Made by a program: the position numbers and the translations under genes
In this document: one piece after another, positions 17,423 through 26,046 of the stretch
Layout: each line of letters starts with the position of its first letter
Position numbering within the stretch: the stretch's first letter is position 1
Notes under the pieces: model-generated
The model's input: only the letters and a program-made list of their open reading frames with translations
Databases searched by the model: none
What the model was told of the DNA's origin: nothing
DNA from: Candidatus Saccharimonadales bacterium
GTDB lineage: Bacteria > Patescibacteriota > Saccharimonadia > Saccharimonadales > Saccharimonadaceae
Direction: 5' to 3'
NCBI GenBank assembly: GCA_039928925.1
Contig: JBDSSF010000004.1
Span: forward strand, 62,001-126,000
Length of the DNA stretch: 64,000 bases

Positions 17423-19009
17423 CTACGGTGCTTGATATTGAATAGCGTAGCTGCTGAGTACGCCCCTATCGGTGTCATTGATTATAATTGATTTAACTTT
17501 TTTCCATGTTGGTGATGGTGAAAATCCAATATCATTTTTATCTTCACCAAGAATCCACACGTACGAAAATTTTTTAATGAAAGTTGAAATATCTTTAATA
17601 CCTCGCTCATTTGGCATATCGTATAACCCTCTTGTGACACCGGAGTTTTTTAAACTTTCAGTGTAAAGATAGTAGATGGGGTGAGTTTTTGTCTCGTAAA
17701 CCATAGATGCATAGTACGTATATGGCGATTTGATGATAATTGGTTCGATGGTGCTTACTTGAGAGTCAATCTGGGCCACCGCATCACCAACAGTACTTTT
17801 GCCACCAGTATCAAGATTACGATTTCCTTGATGGATAAAATTAAACATGCCTATGACCAAAATAATAAGCAGAAACATGCCGATACATATTTTTTTCGCA
17901 AGCTGATGTTTCTTAAAGCTGATAATTGCAAGACTGACGCCGATTAGGAGCATAGACATGAATACTCCAGCGAGAACATAGCGATATGTATAGGCTGGCC
18001 GAAATGGTGGCAGCGAGAGCAGCCCGAGTAAAATTATTGGACCTATGCTCATAATGATAACAAGTCGGTATAGTGGTTTTTTTGTCGGTATTATTTCTTT
18101 GTAAGTTCGTGTCACGAGCCATGTTGCGACACCTATCCATCCCACAATACCTATGACAAGCCAGCTTGTTATACTACTTGCTGGTCTTAGTAGCGTCATA
18201 GTAGTTATTGTTGAAGAAATAGTATCAATAGAGATTGGTTTGATCCAAAATCCATTATCTTGAATATCTTTGTAGCGTGTAATTAGGGATGGGAGCCAGG
18301 GTATATATAGTAGTACTGCCATTGCTATAGCGGACAACCACCCTTTAGGTAGTATGAACTTACCTTCCTTATTACGTAATATGTATCGCTCTGATATAAC
18401 CCAAAGACCATGGCATATCCAAATCAGAGCTGTAAAGTAATTCGTCCACATACCACCCGCAACAAAAACTCCGTAAATAATCCAAAGTACCGTACGCTTT
18501 TTACGCTCAACGGTGCCCTGAAGCCGCACGAGTATGTAAGTTGCTGCTAAGCAAAATGCTAAAGCCATAGTATACATTCTAGCTGTTTCACTGTACCTTA
18601 AAAAAAGTGGTGAAAAAGTAATGAACGGTAATATGATCCACGCAGCTATTCGACCAAATGCTCTTCTGACAAGAAAAAATGCTAAGGCTATACATATTGC
18701 TGCCCATACGACGCTCATCATTCGTAATACAAAAATGGAGGAATCAAAAACCATTTGCCAAAAGTGAAGAGCAATGTAATAGAGAGGCGGATGGACGTCA
18801 AGCGATGTATAGTAGACAGCACTCGGAATATTTAAATGAGCTAAGTAAACACTGTAGCCTTCGTCAAAATACGTACTGTCACTACTCAGCATCGGAGTGA
18901 TAATGATATAAAAAATTGCTATAGATAAAGCAAGAATAATAATATCAACCCAGGCTGGCAATGACCGGTCTATTCTTTTTTTGTGTCGTACTAAAGGTAA
19001 CTGAGCCAT
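17423..19009 (-). CDS. GT-C fold membrane glycosyltransferase (GT39/PMT-like)
   Basis: 528 aa with about ten to twelve TMs. The first extracytoplasmic loop carries the acidic pair in TYFDEGYSVYLAHL, where GT-C enzymes such as ArnT/PMT place their catalytic acid, and a loop with DVHPPLYYIAL follows. Such enzymes transfer sugars from polyprenyl-phosphate donors to proteins or glycans on the outer face of the membrane. The gene follows the DUF4367 gene with only 8 nt between them, so both are probably co-transcribed. Sugar and acceptor are unknown. Confidence 0.85.
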   Translation of the reverse strand: MAQLPLVRHKKRIDRSLPAWVDIIILALSIAIFYIIITPMLSSDSTYFDEGYSVYLAHLNIPSAVYYTSLDVHPPLYYIALHFWQMVFDSSIFVLRMMSVVWAAICIALAFFLVRRAFGRIAAWIILPFITFSPLFLRYSETARMYTMALAFCLAATYILVRLQGTVERKKRTVLWIIYGVFVAGGMWTNYFTALIWICHGLWVISERYILRNKEGKFILPKGWLSAIAMAVLLYIPWLPSLITRYKDIQDNGFWIKPISIDTISSTITTMTLLRPASSITSWLVIGIVGWIGVATWLVTRTYKEIIPTKKPLYRLVIIMSIGPIILLGLLSLPPFRPAYTYRYVLAGVFMSMLLIGVSLAIISFKKHQLAKKICIGMFLLIILVIGMFNFIHQGNRNLDTGGKSTVGDAVAQIDSQVSTIEPIIIKSPYTYYASMVYETKTHPIYYLYTESLKNSGVTRGLYDMPNERGIKDISTFIKKFSYVWILGEDKNDIGFSPSPTWKKVKSIIINDTDRGVLSSYAIQYQAP

Positions 19010-19017
19010 AGGTCTAA

Positions 19018-19959
19018 TTACATGCTTGTAGCGATATGACGTATTTGCTCAGTCGAAAGAGGTGCATCGCCCTTGATAGTGTAGAGTATGCCCCTATTTA
19101 CCCATGTTGCGTTCGTTCCGTCTATGTAAATTGTTAGTCCACGCTCGGTATATGTAGTTGGAGCAATTCCCTTATTCTCACGAGTATAGTTGTCAAGAAC
19201 AGCGCTCGAGTCCCAACTACTTTTTGATTGGCGAATCGTATAATCGCTTGAGCCACTGTTCGAGGCGAATTTCATACTGACTTCACCTTGCGTGTATGCA
19301 ACAGCGCCATTCAAACTGTAGCCGTCTGGCTTATATTCAGGATAGCTCGCAGCAATGCCAGCTTGTGAACTTGCAACTCGAACTGATAGATTAGGCATAT
19401 TAATATACGTGAAGTAGCCAGCTAAAAGAAGAAGAGCTAAGCTCGCAGATGCAACACTGAAAAAACGTGAACGTCGCTTTGGTTGCTGTTTGTGTGATGA
19501 GGTATCTTTTGCCCCGGTATTTTTTAAGGCGTTGGTGATAGCTTCATTTTTAATAGCCTGGGCAGGTTTTGATACTGCGACGACGTTCTTCTTAACTGCT
19601 ACAGCTGAATTTACTTTGTGTTGCAGTGGATGTGTCACAGGACCAATATCAGAATGAGTAGGTTTTCGTGCAATACGTGCGCCGGCAGGATGAGGAGCAA
19701 ATTTTGTGATTAAGGGGCTTTTAGTGACGATCGCAGGGTGGCGTCGTACCATGCCATCTATATTATGTGGGGAACTTTTTTTCACAGTACTTCGATTGAG
19801 TGTCTTTGATCGCTGTGTACTTGTATGGACCGTTTGAGAGGTTGTGGCATGTTTAACAGGATTAACATGATGAGTACTTACCTTACTCGCTTCAACTAAG
19901 GGCAGGCCTGTGTGAGCGTCGTACAATGTCCCGTTAATTGCTACTGTTTTTTGACTCAT
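19018..19959 (-). CDS. Membrane-anchored protein with DUF4367 C-terminal domain
   Basis: 313 aa. A long, basic, Thr/Lys/His-rich cytoplasmic part (~1-165) leads to one TM (~168-190, FFSVASASLALLLLAGYFTY) and a C-terminal extracytoplasmic domain of the DUF4367 type (YPEYKPDGYSLNGAVAY, SSWDSSAVLDNY, ERGLTIYIDGTNATWVNRG). This topology resembles anti-sigma or sensor proteins, but no sigma factor gene is adjacent. It is the first gene of a unit with the GT-C glycosyltransferase. Confidence 0.75.
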   Translation of the reverse strand: MSQKTVAINGTLYDAHTGLPLVEASKVSTHHVNPVKHATTSQTVHTSTQRSKTLNRSTVKKSSPHNIDGMVRRHPAIVTKSPLITKFAPHPAGARIARKPTHSDIGPVTHPLQHKVNSAVAVKKNVVAVSKPAQAIKNEAITNALKNTGAKDTSSHKQQPKRRSRFFSVASASLALLLLAGYFTYINMPNLSVRVASSQAGIAASYPEYKPDGYSLNGAVAYTQGEVSMKFASNSGSSDYTIRQSKSSWDSSAVLDNYTRENKGIAPTTYTERGLTIYIDGTNATWVNRGILYTIKGDAPLSTEQIRHIATSM

Positions 19960-20092
19960 GTTTTTCTATTCCCCTTTGGCCCATGGTAACTCCTTGAGCT
20001 CGTTTGTTACTTATAATAGTAGGGAAAGCGAAAGGATTATGCAAGTGGTATCGTTAAAAAAACTGACAAAATTGCTATACTAGTATATAGGT

Positions 20093-21556
20093 ATGTATCA
20101 TCCACCCAGCAAACGTAAGCAGCTCGTTCGTCAAGTTGCTGTATACACCGCCATGTCGGTAACTATTATTGTCGCAGTCACTGCGCTCGTATTTATAATG
20201 CTTGGATATGATTTTAACAAAAAAGATGGACGTATTGAACAAGGTGGGCTTTTACAATTTGTTACCTCTCCTTCTGGAGCTGAAGTTACTGTCGACGGCA
20301 ACATGCTCGGTAGCCAGACTCCTTCAAAGTCAACGGCGTTTACCGGTTCTCATTACGTTACGATGAGTAAAACAGGTTATAAGACATGGCAAAAGTCTAT
20401 TGATGTACTACCTGGTAGTATTTTATGGCTTAACTACGCTCGTCTTATTCCAACAACTCTTACTCAAAAAACAGTAGCTGATTTCACGACCGTGTCGTCG
20501 ACTGCTTCTTCCTCAGACAATAAATGGCTTGCGGTTAAAGAAGATCCTACGACTCCCGCTATTAAGCTTGTAAATATTAATAGTGATGCGACACCAGTCA
20601 CTACGCTAAACCTACCTGCTACGACTTACACGCCCCCTACTACCGATAAAGGTCAATCGTTTTTTATTGAGAATTGGGATCAAGCAAGTCGATATATTAT
20701 TGTTAAACACGTATATGACACGTCAAAAATTGAATGGCTTGTCGTTGACAGCCAAGATGTAACAAAAACAAAAAATATAACACTTCTCCTTGGTATTGAT
20801 GCTTCTAAGGTAGTATTTAGTAAATTAAATAACCGGGTTGTGTTTGCTCAAATAGGTGCAGATGTTCGCCAAATTGATCTTGACGCTGAGACATTATCGC
20901 GGCCTCTCATTTCAAATGTTGCAGAGTTTAGCCTATCCGATTCATCAACAATTACATATGTGACTAATTATGATACTGAGAAGAAGATTCGTAGTGTGGG
21001 TTACTATCAGATTGGAGCGGATAAGCCATATATACTTAGAAACTTTAATGAAGGTGTTCTTCCACTCCACGTTGCAATCGCTAGTTATTTTAATGAAAAT
21101 TATATAACTATTACCTATGGTGATTCGGTAGATATTTTTAAAGGTTCTCTTCCAAAAGTAGCAATTGAATCCTCTGATCTTAGTACTGTCGCATCATTTA
21201 AATTAGAAGGTGGTGCCCAGTGGTTAAAGATAGAGAATAGTGGTCGATTTGTGGTTATGCAGAATGGTGGTGTGTATAGTGTCTATGATCTTGAACTCAA
21301 CAAGTTAACTACGACCACTGTAAAGAGTGACACTGCCATTTCAAAAGAGCTCCCTTGGCTTGATGGCTATACAGTTTGGAATGATACAAATGGAACAGTT
21401 CGCCTATATGAGTTTGATGGGTCAAACCAACAAGACATCATGTCTGTAGTCCCTGGCTTAAGCGTGACATTAAATCCAAACGGTAGTTACGTGTATGGTT
21501 TTAACAAAAATGCAGCTGGTGCGTACGAGCTGCAACGCACGAAATTAATTCTTTAG
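20093..21556 (+). CDS. PEGA-domain membrane-anchored protein, possible beta-propeller
   Basis: 487 aa. An N-terminal TM (~20-42) is followed by a PEGA domain (~55-125; VTSPSGAEVTVDGNMLG, KSTAFTGSHYVTMSKTGYKT) and a long beta-rich region with repeated WL-V and LD-type strands that may form a propeller. PEGA domains are surface modules of unknown ligand. A TATACT lies 11 nt before the ATG. The stop codon overlaps the end of the convergent sortase gene by 4 nt. Function unknown; a role at the cell surface follows from the topology. Confidence 0.75.
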   Translation: MYHPPSKRKQLVRQVAVYTAMSVTIIVAVTALVFIMLGYDFNKKDGRIEQGGLLQFVTSPSGAEVTVDGNMLGSQTPSKSTAFTGSHYVTMSKTGYKTWQKSIDVLPGSILWLNYARLIPTTLTQKTVADFTTVSSTASSSDNKWLAVKEDPTTPAIKLVNINSDATPVTTLNLPATTYTPPTTDKGQSFFIENWDQASRYIIVKHVYDTSKIEWLVVDSQDVTKTKNITLLLGIDASKVVFSKLNNRVVFAQIGADVRQIDLDAETLSRPLISNVAEFSLSDSSTITYVTNYDTEKKIRSVGYYQIGADKPYILRNFNEGVLPLHVAIASYFNENYITITYGDSVDIFKGSLPKVAIESSDLSTVASFKLEGGAQWLKIENSGRFVVMQNGGVYSVYDLELNKLTTTTVKSDTAISKELPWLDGYTVWNDTNGTVRLYEFDGSNQQDIMSVVPGLSVTLNPNGSYVYGFNKNAAGAYELQRTKLIL

Positions 21557-22773
21557 TTTTCAGTTGCACCAAGTATACGCTGGACAAATGTAGGTGAGTT
21601 ACCAGGTATTGTCTGCGTTGACGGTGTGCCACTATTTGTCGGTGCTGCAGCTGCCGCACTTGGGCTTGGGCTTATTTGTTCAGCGGTTACGAGCAAGCGG
21701 TTTTGCGATGTCCCAAGTGGCGTACACGTAATAAGTGTTAGTACGGGCTTGTCAGTAGGATAGACGAGTTTAGCAACATCGGTTGGCTTGACTACTTCTG
21801 TTTTAGTAACAGTGTAAATATATCGTTTACCTTGATAGTTAACATAAATCGTGTCACCGGTACCAAGTTTTTCAAGTAAGGCAAAAATAAACTTATAGTC
21901 ACCACTATCAAGAAAATCATTACTAGAATGGCCTGATAAAACCGTATTGCCTACTTGGCCCGGCTTACTGTTAGCCCCCGGTATACCAAAGTACGCTACT
22001 CCACTTTCCATTGCTTTCATTTGTGATGTGTAATCTGGTTGTGTGTCATAGATGACAGGAACATCAACATTAATTTTTGGAATGATCAATTTAGGGTCTT
22101 GGCTAACGACAACATCCGTATTTGGATCAACAATGATATTTTGAGGATCAATACTTCCAGGGCTGACATATGCTTGAACATTTGCAAAAAGAACTCGGTT
22201 ATACTGTAGAAAAAGGAAAATAACCATCACAAGACTAGCCGCGGTAATAGGGATAAAATGGCGACTTTTACGTACCTTCTTTGCTGATGTCTGAACGGAA
22301 TCTAGAAGCTTAGAGCGGAGCTCGTAAAGTGCTTCTTTTTTATCAAGACTCTCGGTAGCATTGGGCACTTCATCCGATTTTTGTAATGTAGCGACTACTG
22401 GCTGTGTTTGATGAACATGGTCTTCAAGAACTGTCCTAGCTTTATGTACCTGTCCAATGTAGTAGCGTTCATAATATTTTTGGTAATAGTCCTGCCATGC
22501 ACTATGGTATTGTTGCCACTGGTTTTGTTCTACTTGTGGTGAATCAGCGTTTGCAAGGGTTCTATCATACGGATTTTCAGCTTCTGTCACATTGCCCGAT
22601 TCCTGCTCTATTGCTGTGTGCGTAGGATCGTTCGTATAAATTGTATCAATGCGATCCCTAACGACGTTACTTGCCGCCTCTTGGCTGGCTATACGGGTAC
22701 GCTCAGCAACACGGGATGCAAGATCTCGTGGTGGAACATAGGGTGTGGCAGGTCTGTTGTCATCTGGTCGCAT
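21553..22773 (-). CDS. Sortase
   Basis: 406 aa from ATG 22773; a longer frame upstream would run antisense through tRNA-Leu and is rejected. A long charged N-terminal half (~1-165) precedes one TM (~170-188) and a C-terminal sortase domain: IPKINVDVPVIY, catalytic His in NTVLSGHSSND, catalytic Cys in TLITCTP and Arg in QNRLLVTAE. It cleaves LPxTG-type signals and attaches proteins to the cell envelope. A likely substrate is encoded at 26047-27630 (LPHTG signal). A TATACT sits ~20 nt upstream of the start. The unusually long cytoplasmic region is unexplained. Confidence 0.9.
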   Translation of the reverse strand: MRPDDNRPATPYVPPRDLASRVAERTRIASQEAASNVVRDRIDTIYTNDPTHTAIEQESGNVTEAENPYDRTLANADSPQVEQNQWQQYHSAWQDYYQKYYERYYIGQVHKARTVLEDHVHQTQPVVATLQKSDEVPNATESLDKKEALYELRSKLLDSVQTSAKKVRKSRHFIPITAASLVMVIFLFLQYNRVLFANVQAYVSPGSIDPQNIIVDPNTDVVVSQDPKLIIPKINVDVPVIYDTQPDYTSQMKAMESGVAYFGIPGANSKPGQVGNTVLSGHSSNDFLDSGDYKFIFALLEKLGTGDTIYVNYQGKRYIYTVTKTEVVKPTDVAKLVYPTDKPVLTLITCTPLGTSQNRLLVTAEQISPSPSAAAAAPTNSGTPSTQTIPGNSPTFVQRILGATEN

Positions 22774-22826
22774 ATGTAGACTTCTCTTCTTCACTAGTAT
22801 ACAATACTCTATGAGTTTTCTCACGT

Positions 22827-22913
22827 GCCGCGGTGGTGGAATTGGTAGACACGCCGGACTCAAAATCCTGTGAGCGCAAGCTCGTGCCGGTTCAATTCCG
22901 GCTCGCGGTACCA
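22827..22913 (+). tRNA. tRNA-Leu (anticodon CAA)
   Basis: 87 nt with long variable arm (TGAGCGCAAGCTC), acceptor GCCGCGG/TCGCGGT closing with a G-U pair, T-loop GTTCAATTC, anticodon loop CTCAAAA giving CAA, and encoded CCA. One mismatch in the anticodon stem. Confidence 0.95.
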
Positions 22914-22917
22914 TTCT

Positions 22918-22945
22918 AAAGTAACGACTATTCGGTCGTTACTTT
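22918..22945. terminator. Bidirectional terminator after tRNA-Leu
   Basis: AAAGTAACGAC (22918-22928) pairs perfectly with GTCGTTACTTT (22935-22945). It serves the tRNA on the plus strand and the hypothetical gene at 22951 on the minus strand. Confidence 0.85.
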
Positions 22946-22950
22946 ATTTA

Positions 22951-23814
22951 TTATGCAGCTATTGCACCAGGATATGTACGCAGTCTTTCGGCTACTATTT
23001 CCATAAAGTTTCCATGAATAGCATCTAGATTTACAGAATCTTTGGTGGTTGCTGTTCCGTTTAGCTCACGTAAGATTAACCTAGCTGCTCTAAAATTGTT
23101 ATTAAAATTACCCAAATCTATACCGGAAACGACGAACCCATTTTTTGGTGCTTCTTGATCAAGATTATACTTATCTGATGATTTAACCTGGATATTCGAG
23201 ACGTATGTTTTACGATCATTGGGAATATATAAATAATTTATGTCAGTTTTAAGCAAAAAATCTGCACTTGTAGACGCGGGTACTGCTAATTTATTGCAAT
23301 TTTGAGTACGATTTAGCAACGCGAGTGCTGTCTGCTCGTTTAAGACCCCTCTTATTTCGTTACTTCCCAAATCATCAATATCTGGCGTATCTGCAATTAA
23401 AAGTGCATCTTCGATAAGTCCCATGCTCAGACCATATACTCCGTTATTTAGTTGACGACGTGCAGCATAATCACCATGTCGACGAAATAATAGAGGACCT
23501 AAAATTGTTTGATCTAAAAACGTTAGTTGTGTCCGAGCACGAAATAAGTCCACGAGTGTCGTGCTTGGTTGATGTTGAGCTGTTTCAATCGCCTCTTCGA
23601 GTTGTTTTGTAATTTCTGGAAAAAGGTTTGTAGTAGTGGAAATGTCACTTGATTCTGTTCGTTTATAGTACGACTGTATATTACGTACGGTTGCTCCAAG
23701 TGCTAATGTTGCGAGAGTAAGAGCAGCTTCCGGATCACTATAGAGATGTTCAAAAAGCCCTCGTTCGCTAGCGCTGAGGGATGGGGTTTTAAGTGAAAAA
23801 GTTTCCACAGACAT
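22951..23814 (-). CDS. Hypothetical protein
   Basis: 287 aa, soluble, mostly helical in the first 170 residues (FEHLYSDPEAALTLATLALG, QLEEAIETAQHQ), then an alpha/beta portion with DFLLKTDINYLYIPND and VSNIQVKSSDKYN. The spacing of Asp and QVK in that part recalls PD-(D/E)xK nucleases, but the motif is too weak to call. No SD is seen; it stands alone between tRNA-Leu and the 23859 gene, which is on the same strand 44 nt upstream. I do not recognise a family. Confidence 0.6.
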   Translation of the reverse strand: MSVETFSLKTPSLSASERGLFEHLYSDPEAALTLATLALGATVRNIQSYYKRTESSDISTTTNLFPEITKQLEEAIETAQHQPSTTLVDLFRARTQLTFLDQTILGPLLFRRHGDYAARRQLNNGVYGLSMGLIEDALLIADTPDIDDLGSNEIRGVLNEQTALALLNRTQNCNKLAVPASTSADFLLKTDINYLYIPNDRKTYVSNIQVKSSDKYNLDQEAPKNGFVVSGIDLGNFNNNFRAARLILRELNGTATTKDSVNLDAIHGNFMEIVAERLRTYPGAIAA

Positions 23815-23858
23815 ACTTAAATTATAACATATTTATCAATTTTTAACAACTTATATTA

Positions 23859-24653
23859 TTAAGCTAAAAGACTCGTTGTAATTGCCTCAAGCTGTCTTCC
23901 TGGATGCCACATTTGATACACCGCGGCTTTTGAAGCAGTGTTCCCTCTCCAAATTGCCATCGGATTTTCCCAAGCAGTTGATGTGACCATTCCGTTGTTT
24001 GCGACAAGAAGGTGATCTTTATGAAGTACGGTAATTGTCACTGGATATGAGAGTGTAAATTTATGAATTGCTTCAACGAAGTTGCTAAGCTGCATGCTAA
24101 AAGTAAGAATTTTAGTATAGTAAACTGCTTGAAATAGTTTTTGGAGCTGCGCAAAAGATACGACTAATTGTGTGTTTGGCCGTTCGAATAATAGTTGTGA
24201 ACTATTCTTAACTAAATCAACCGCGTCACGCGTTATAGTAAGTGGGCCTGTATAATCACGAATAAAATCTTCGTATGCAATTGCAGTTTCCGCATTACGA
24301 CCGGCATCACCTATGAGTAATATTCCACTCGCCCATTGTCCGAGCGTGTGCATTTCTGTGGTTGCAACTCTCGCAAGGCTCCCTGAAGGGTTTGATGCAC
24401 CAAAAATAGCATCAGTAATGGCAGCTGGAATGGTTTTTCTGAGTACGTCAGGAAGTAAGACACGAACTTCCCCTACTCCAGCTGCACATGCAACTGTATA
24501 CGCCTCGCCAACTCCTGCGAACCCAAGCTTATTGCCACCTATTATTCCCAGGCGTCCAGCCATGGACCTTTGTTCAGGCTTTGCCCATTCGATGTCAGGA
24601 TATAGAGCAGATCCAGTGGTTTGTTGTTTCCAATATGGAAAATCATTCATCAT
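23859..24653 (-). CDS. Degenerate NAD(P)H-hydrate dehydratase / ribokinase-fold protein
   Basis: 264 aa. The N-terminal RLGIIGGNKLGFAGVGEAYTV and AGVGEVRVLLPD match the start of the ADP-dependent NAD(P)HX dehydratase (CARKD/NnrD) family, and TITVLHKDHLLVANNG resembles the later VLKG-T-I strand. The catalytic GTGD motif near the C-terminus is not present: the corresponding region reads IWRGNTASKAAVYQMWH. Either the enzyme is inactive or the protein does something else on the same fold. The start codon overlaps the end of the upstream 153-aa gene by 11 nt, so both are translationally linked. Confidence 0.6.
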   Translation of the reverse strand: MMNDFPYWKQQTTGSALYPDIEWAKPEQRSMAGRLGIIGGNKLGFAGVGEAYTVACAAGVGEVRVLLPDVLRKTIPAAITDAIFGASNPSGSLARVATTEMHTLGQWASGILLIGDAGRNAETAIAYEDFIRDYTGPLTITRDAVDLVKNSSQLLFERPNTQLVVSFAQLQKLFQAVYYTKILTFSMQLSNFVEAIHKFTLSYPVTITVLHKDHLLVANNGMVTSTAWENPMAIWRGNTASKAAVYQMWHPGRQLEAITTSLLA

Positions 24654-25104
24654 TTTTAATCCTCTTCAAATTTCCGAGCAGCGGAATCGGTTTTAGGCCT
24701 TTTAGTTCATCTAATAGTGGCGATACGGCAGGGATATTATTTATTAAATATATTGGTATATGATCTGCGAATGCTATCGCCATTTCAATAAGAACATTGG
24801 GTCCAATATAATCTGGTATATTATGCTTTTCATCATTGATAACAAGTATGGCATCTGCCCGGCGCACCTCATCAATATGCTTACGCATCGCCTGAGTTTT
24901 TGCATCAGAATTATCAGTCATATTTAAAGTGCTCAGTGGATCAAGACTGAATACTCCAGATTTTTTCATGAGGACAGCAGTCTCAGGAATAATAACTTCC
25001 CACCCAAGAGATTCTAACTCTTCTTGGACCTGACAAACATGTTCGTAGAAGCTAAAACTTGCGCATAGCGTAATAATTGATTTCCTGCTTGTTTCTCCAT
25101 GCAT
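24643..25104 (-). CDS. Nucleoside 2-deoxyribosyltransferase-like Rossmann protein
   Basis: 153 aa. The pattern ITLCASFSFYEHVCQVQEEL at the N-terminus, RRADAILVINDEKHN in the middle and GPNVLIEMAIAFADHIPIYLI is that of the nucleoside deoxyribosyltransferase-like fold, in which the Glu after the N-x-x-x-E segment is catalytic in true enzymes. Small CPR homologues are usually annotated as hypothetical, and substrate is uncertain. TATACT (25113-25118) lies 8 nt before the ATG. Operon with the CARKD-like gene downstream. Confidence 0.7.
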   Translation of the reverse strand: MHGETSRKSIITLCASFSFYEHVCQVQEELESLGWEVIIPETAVLMKKSGVFSLDPLSTLNMTDNSDAKTQAMRKHIDEVRRADAILVINDEKHNIPDYIGPNVLIEMAIAFADHIPIYLINNIPAVSPLLDELKGLKPIPLLGNLKRIKNDE

Positions 25105-25150
25105 CTATTATTAGTATACAGCTAACAAAAACGAATAGGTACGAAGAATG

Positions 25151-25951
25151 TTACAATTCAATTTCAATACTTACTGGACAATGGTCTGACCCCATTACGT
25201 CTGGATGAATTGCAGCACCAATTATTTTATTAGAAATCGTTGCACTTGCAAGCCAGTAATCAATTCGCCAGCCAACATTTCGCTGACGAGCACCACCCCA
25301 ATGTGCCCACCATGTATACGCATCTTTTTCTTCAGGATGGAGTGTACGAAATGTATCGATAAATCCTGCGCTGATCATGTTATCCATTCCTTCACGCTCT
25401 TCGGCTGTAAAACCGGCATTTTTGAGGTTATCTTTTGGTCTTGCGATGTCGATTTCAGTATGAGCAACGTTAAGATCGCCACTAAATAGGACTGGTTTAG
25501 TTTTTTCAAGAAGCTTCACATAAGCGAGAAATCCCTTATCCCAATGATCATGTCGTAGACTCAGGCGTGTTAGATCTCGTTTGCTATTAGGTGTATAGAC
25601 TGTTACGATCCAGAAATTATCGAACTCTGCAGCAATAACTCTCCCCTCTTTGTTTGGGTCACCATATGTGTCACCTTGAACGTCGTATGTTTTTACGATA
25701 CTTTCCGGGAATCCATCGACCACTTGGAGCGGTTTTGTTTTACTGAAAATTGCAGTGCCAGAATAGCCTTTTTTTGCTGCGCTAAAAAAATGTTCATTAT
25801 ACTGGGGAAAATCAATTTCGAATTGACCGCGATCTGCCTTAGTTTCCTGGAGACAGAGTATATCTGGGTCATGCGTACTAATAAGCTCCTGCAGCGCACC
25901 CTTGTTTAGAACTGCACGTATGCCATTAACATTCCAAGAATAGAGTTTCAT
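25151..25951 (-). CDS. xthA: Exodeoxyribonuclease III
   Basis: 266 aa from ATG 25951 (MKLYSWNVNGIRAVL), with LCLQETKAD holding the metal-binding Glu, the SGDLNVAHTEID motif with Asp/Asn, and the C-terminal GSDHCPVSIEI with the catalytic His. This is an AP endonuclease/3' exonuclease of base-excision repair. The longer frame to 25987 is rejected because TATACT (25958-25963, with TG one base before it) lies 6 nt before ATG 25951, indicating a leaderless mRNA. Single gene. Confidence 0.96.
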   Translation of the reverse strand: MKLYSWNVNGIRAVLNKGALQELISTHDPDILCLQETKADRGQFEIDFPQYNEHFFSAAKKGYSGTAIFSKTKPLQVVDGFPESIVKTYDVQGDTYGDPNKEGRVIAAEFDNFWIVTVYTPNSKRDLTRLSLRHDHWDKGFLAYVKLLEKTKPVLFSGDLNVAHTEIDIARPKDNLKNAGFTAEEREGMDNMISAGFIDTFRTLHPEEKDAYTWWAHWGGARQRNVGWRIDYWLASATISNKIIGAAIHPDVMGSDHCPVSIEIEL

Positions 25952-25998
25952 AAAAATAGTATAACAGGGCCTATCTGTGTCCGCCACTCTGAGGTATG

Positions 25999-26027
25999 AA
26001 AAATACCGACTATTTCTAATCGGTATT
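25999..26027 (-). terminator. Terminator of the LPHTG surface protein gene
   Basis: AATACCGA/TCGGTATT hairpin (26002-26009, 26020-26027) followed on the minus strand by TTTTTC-rich sequence. Confidence 0.8.
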
Positions 26028-26046
26028 AATCATTTTTCTATTTGAA

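Noticed and set aside
22774-22914. Longer sortase start at 22914
   Set aside because: The extra 47 codons run antisense through tRNA-Leu; ATG 22773 is the sensible start.
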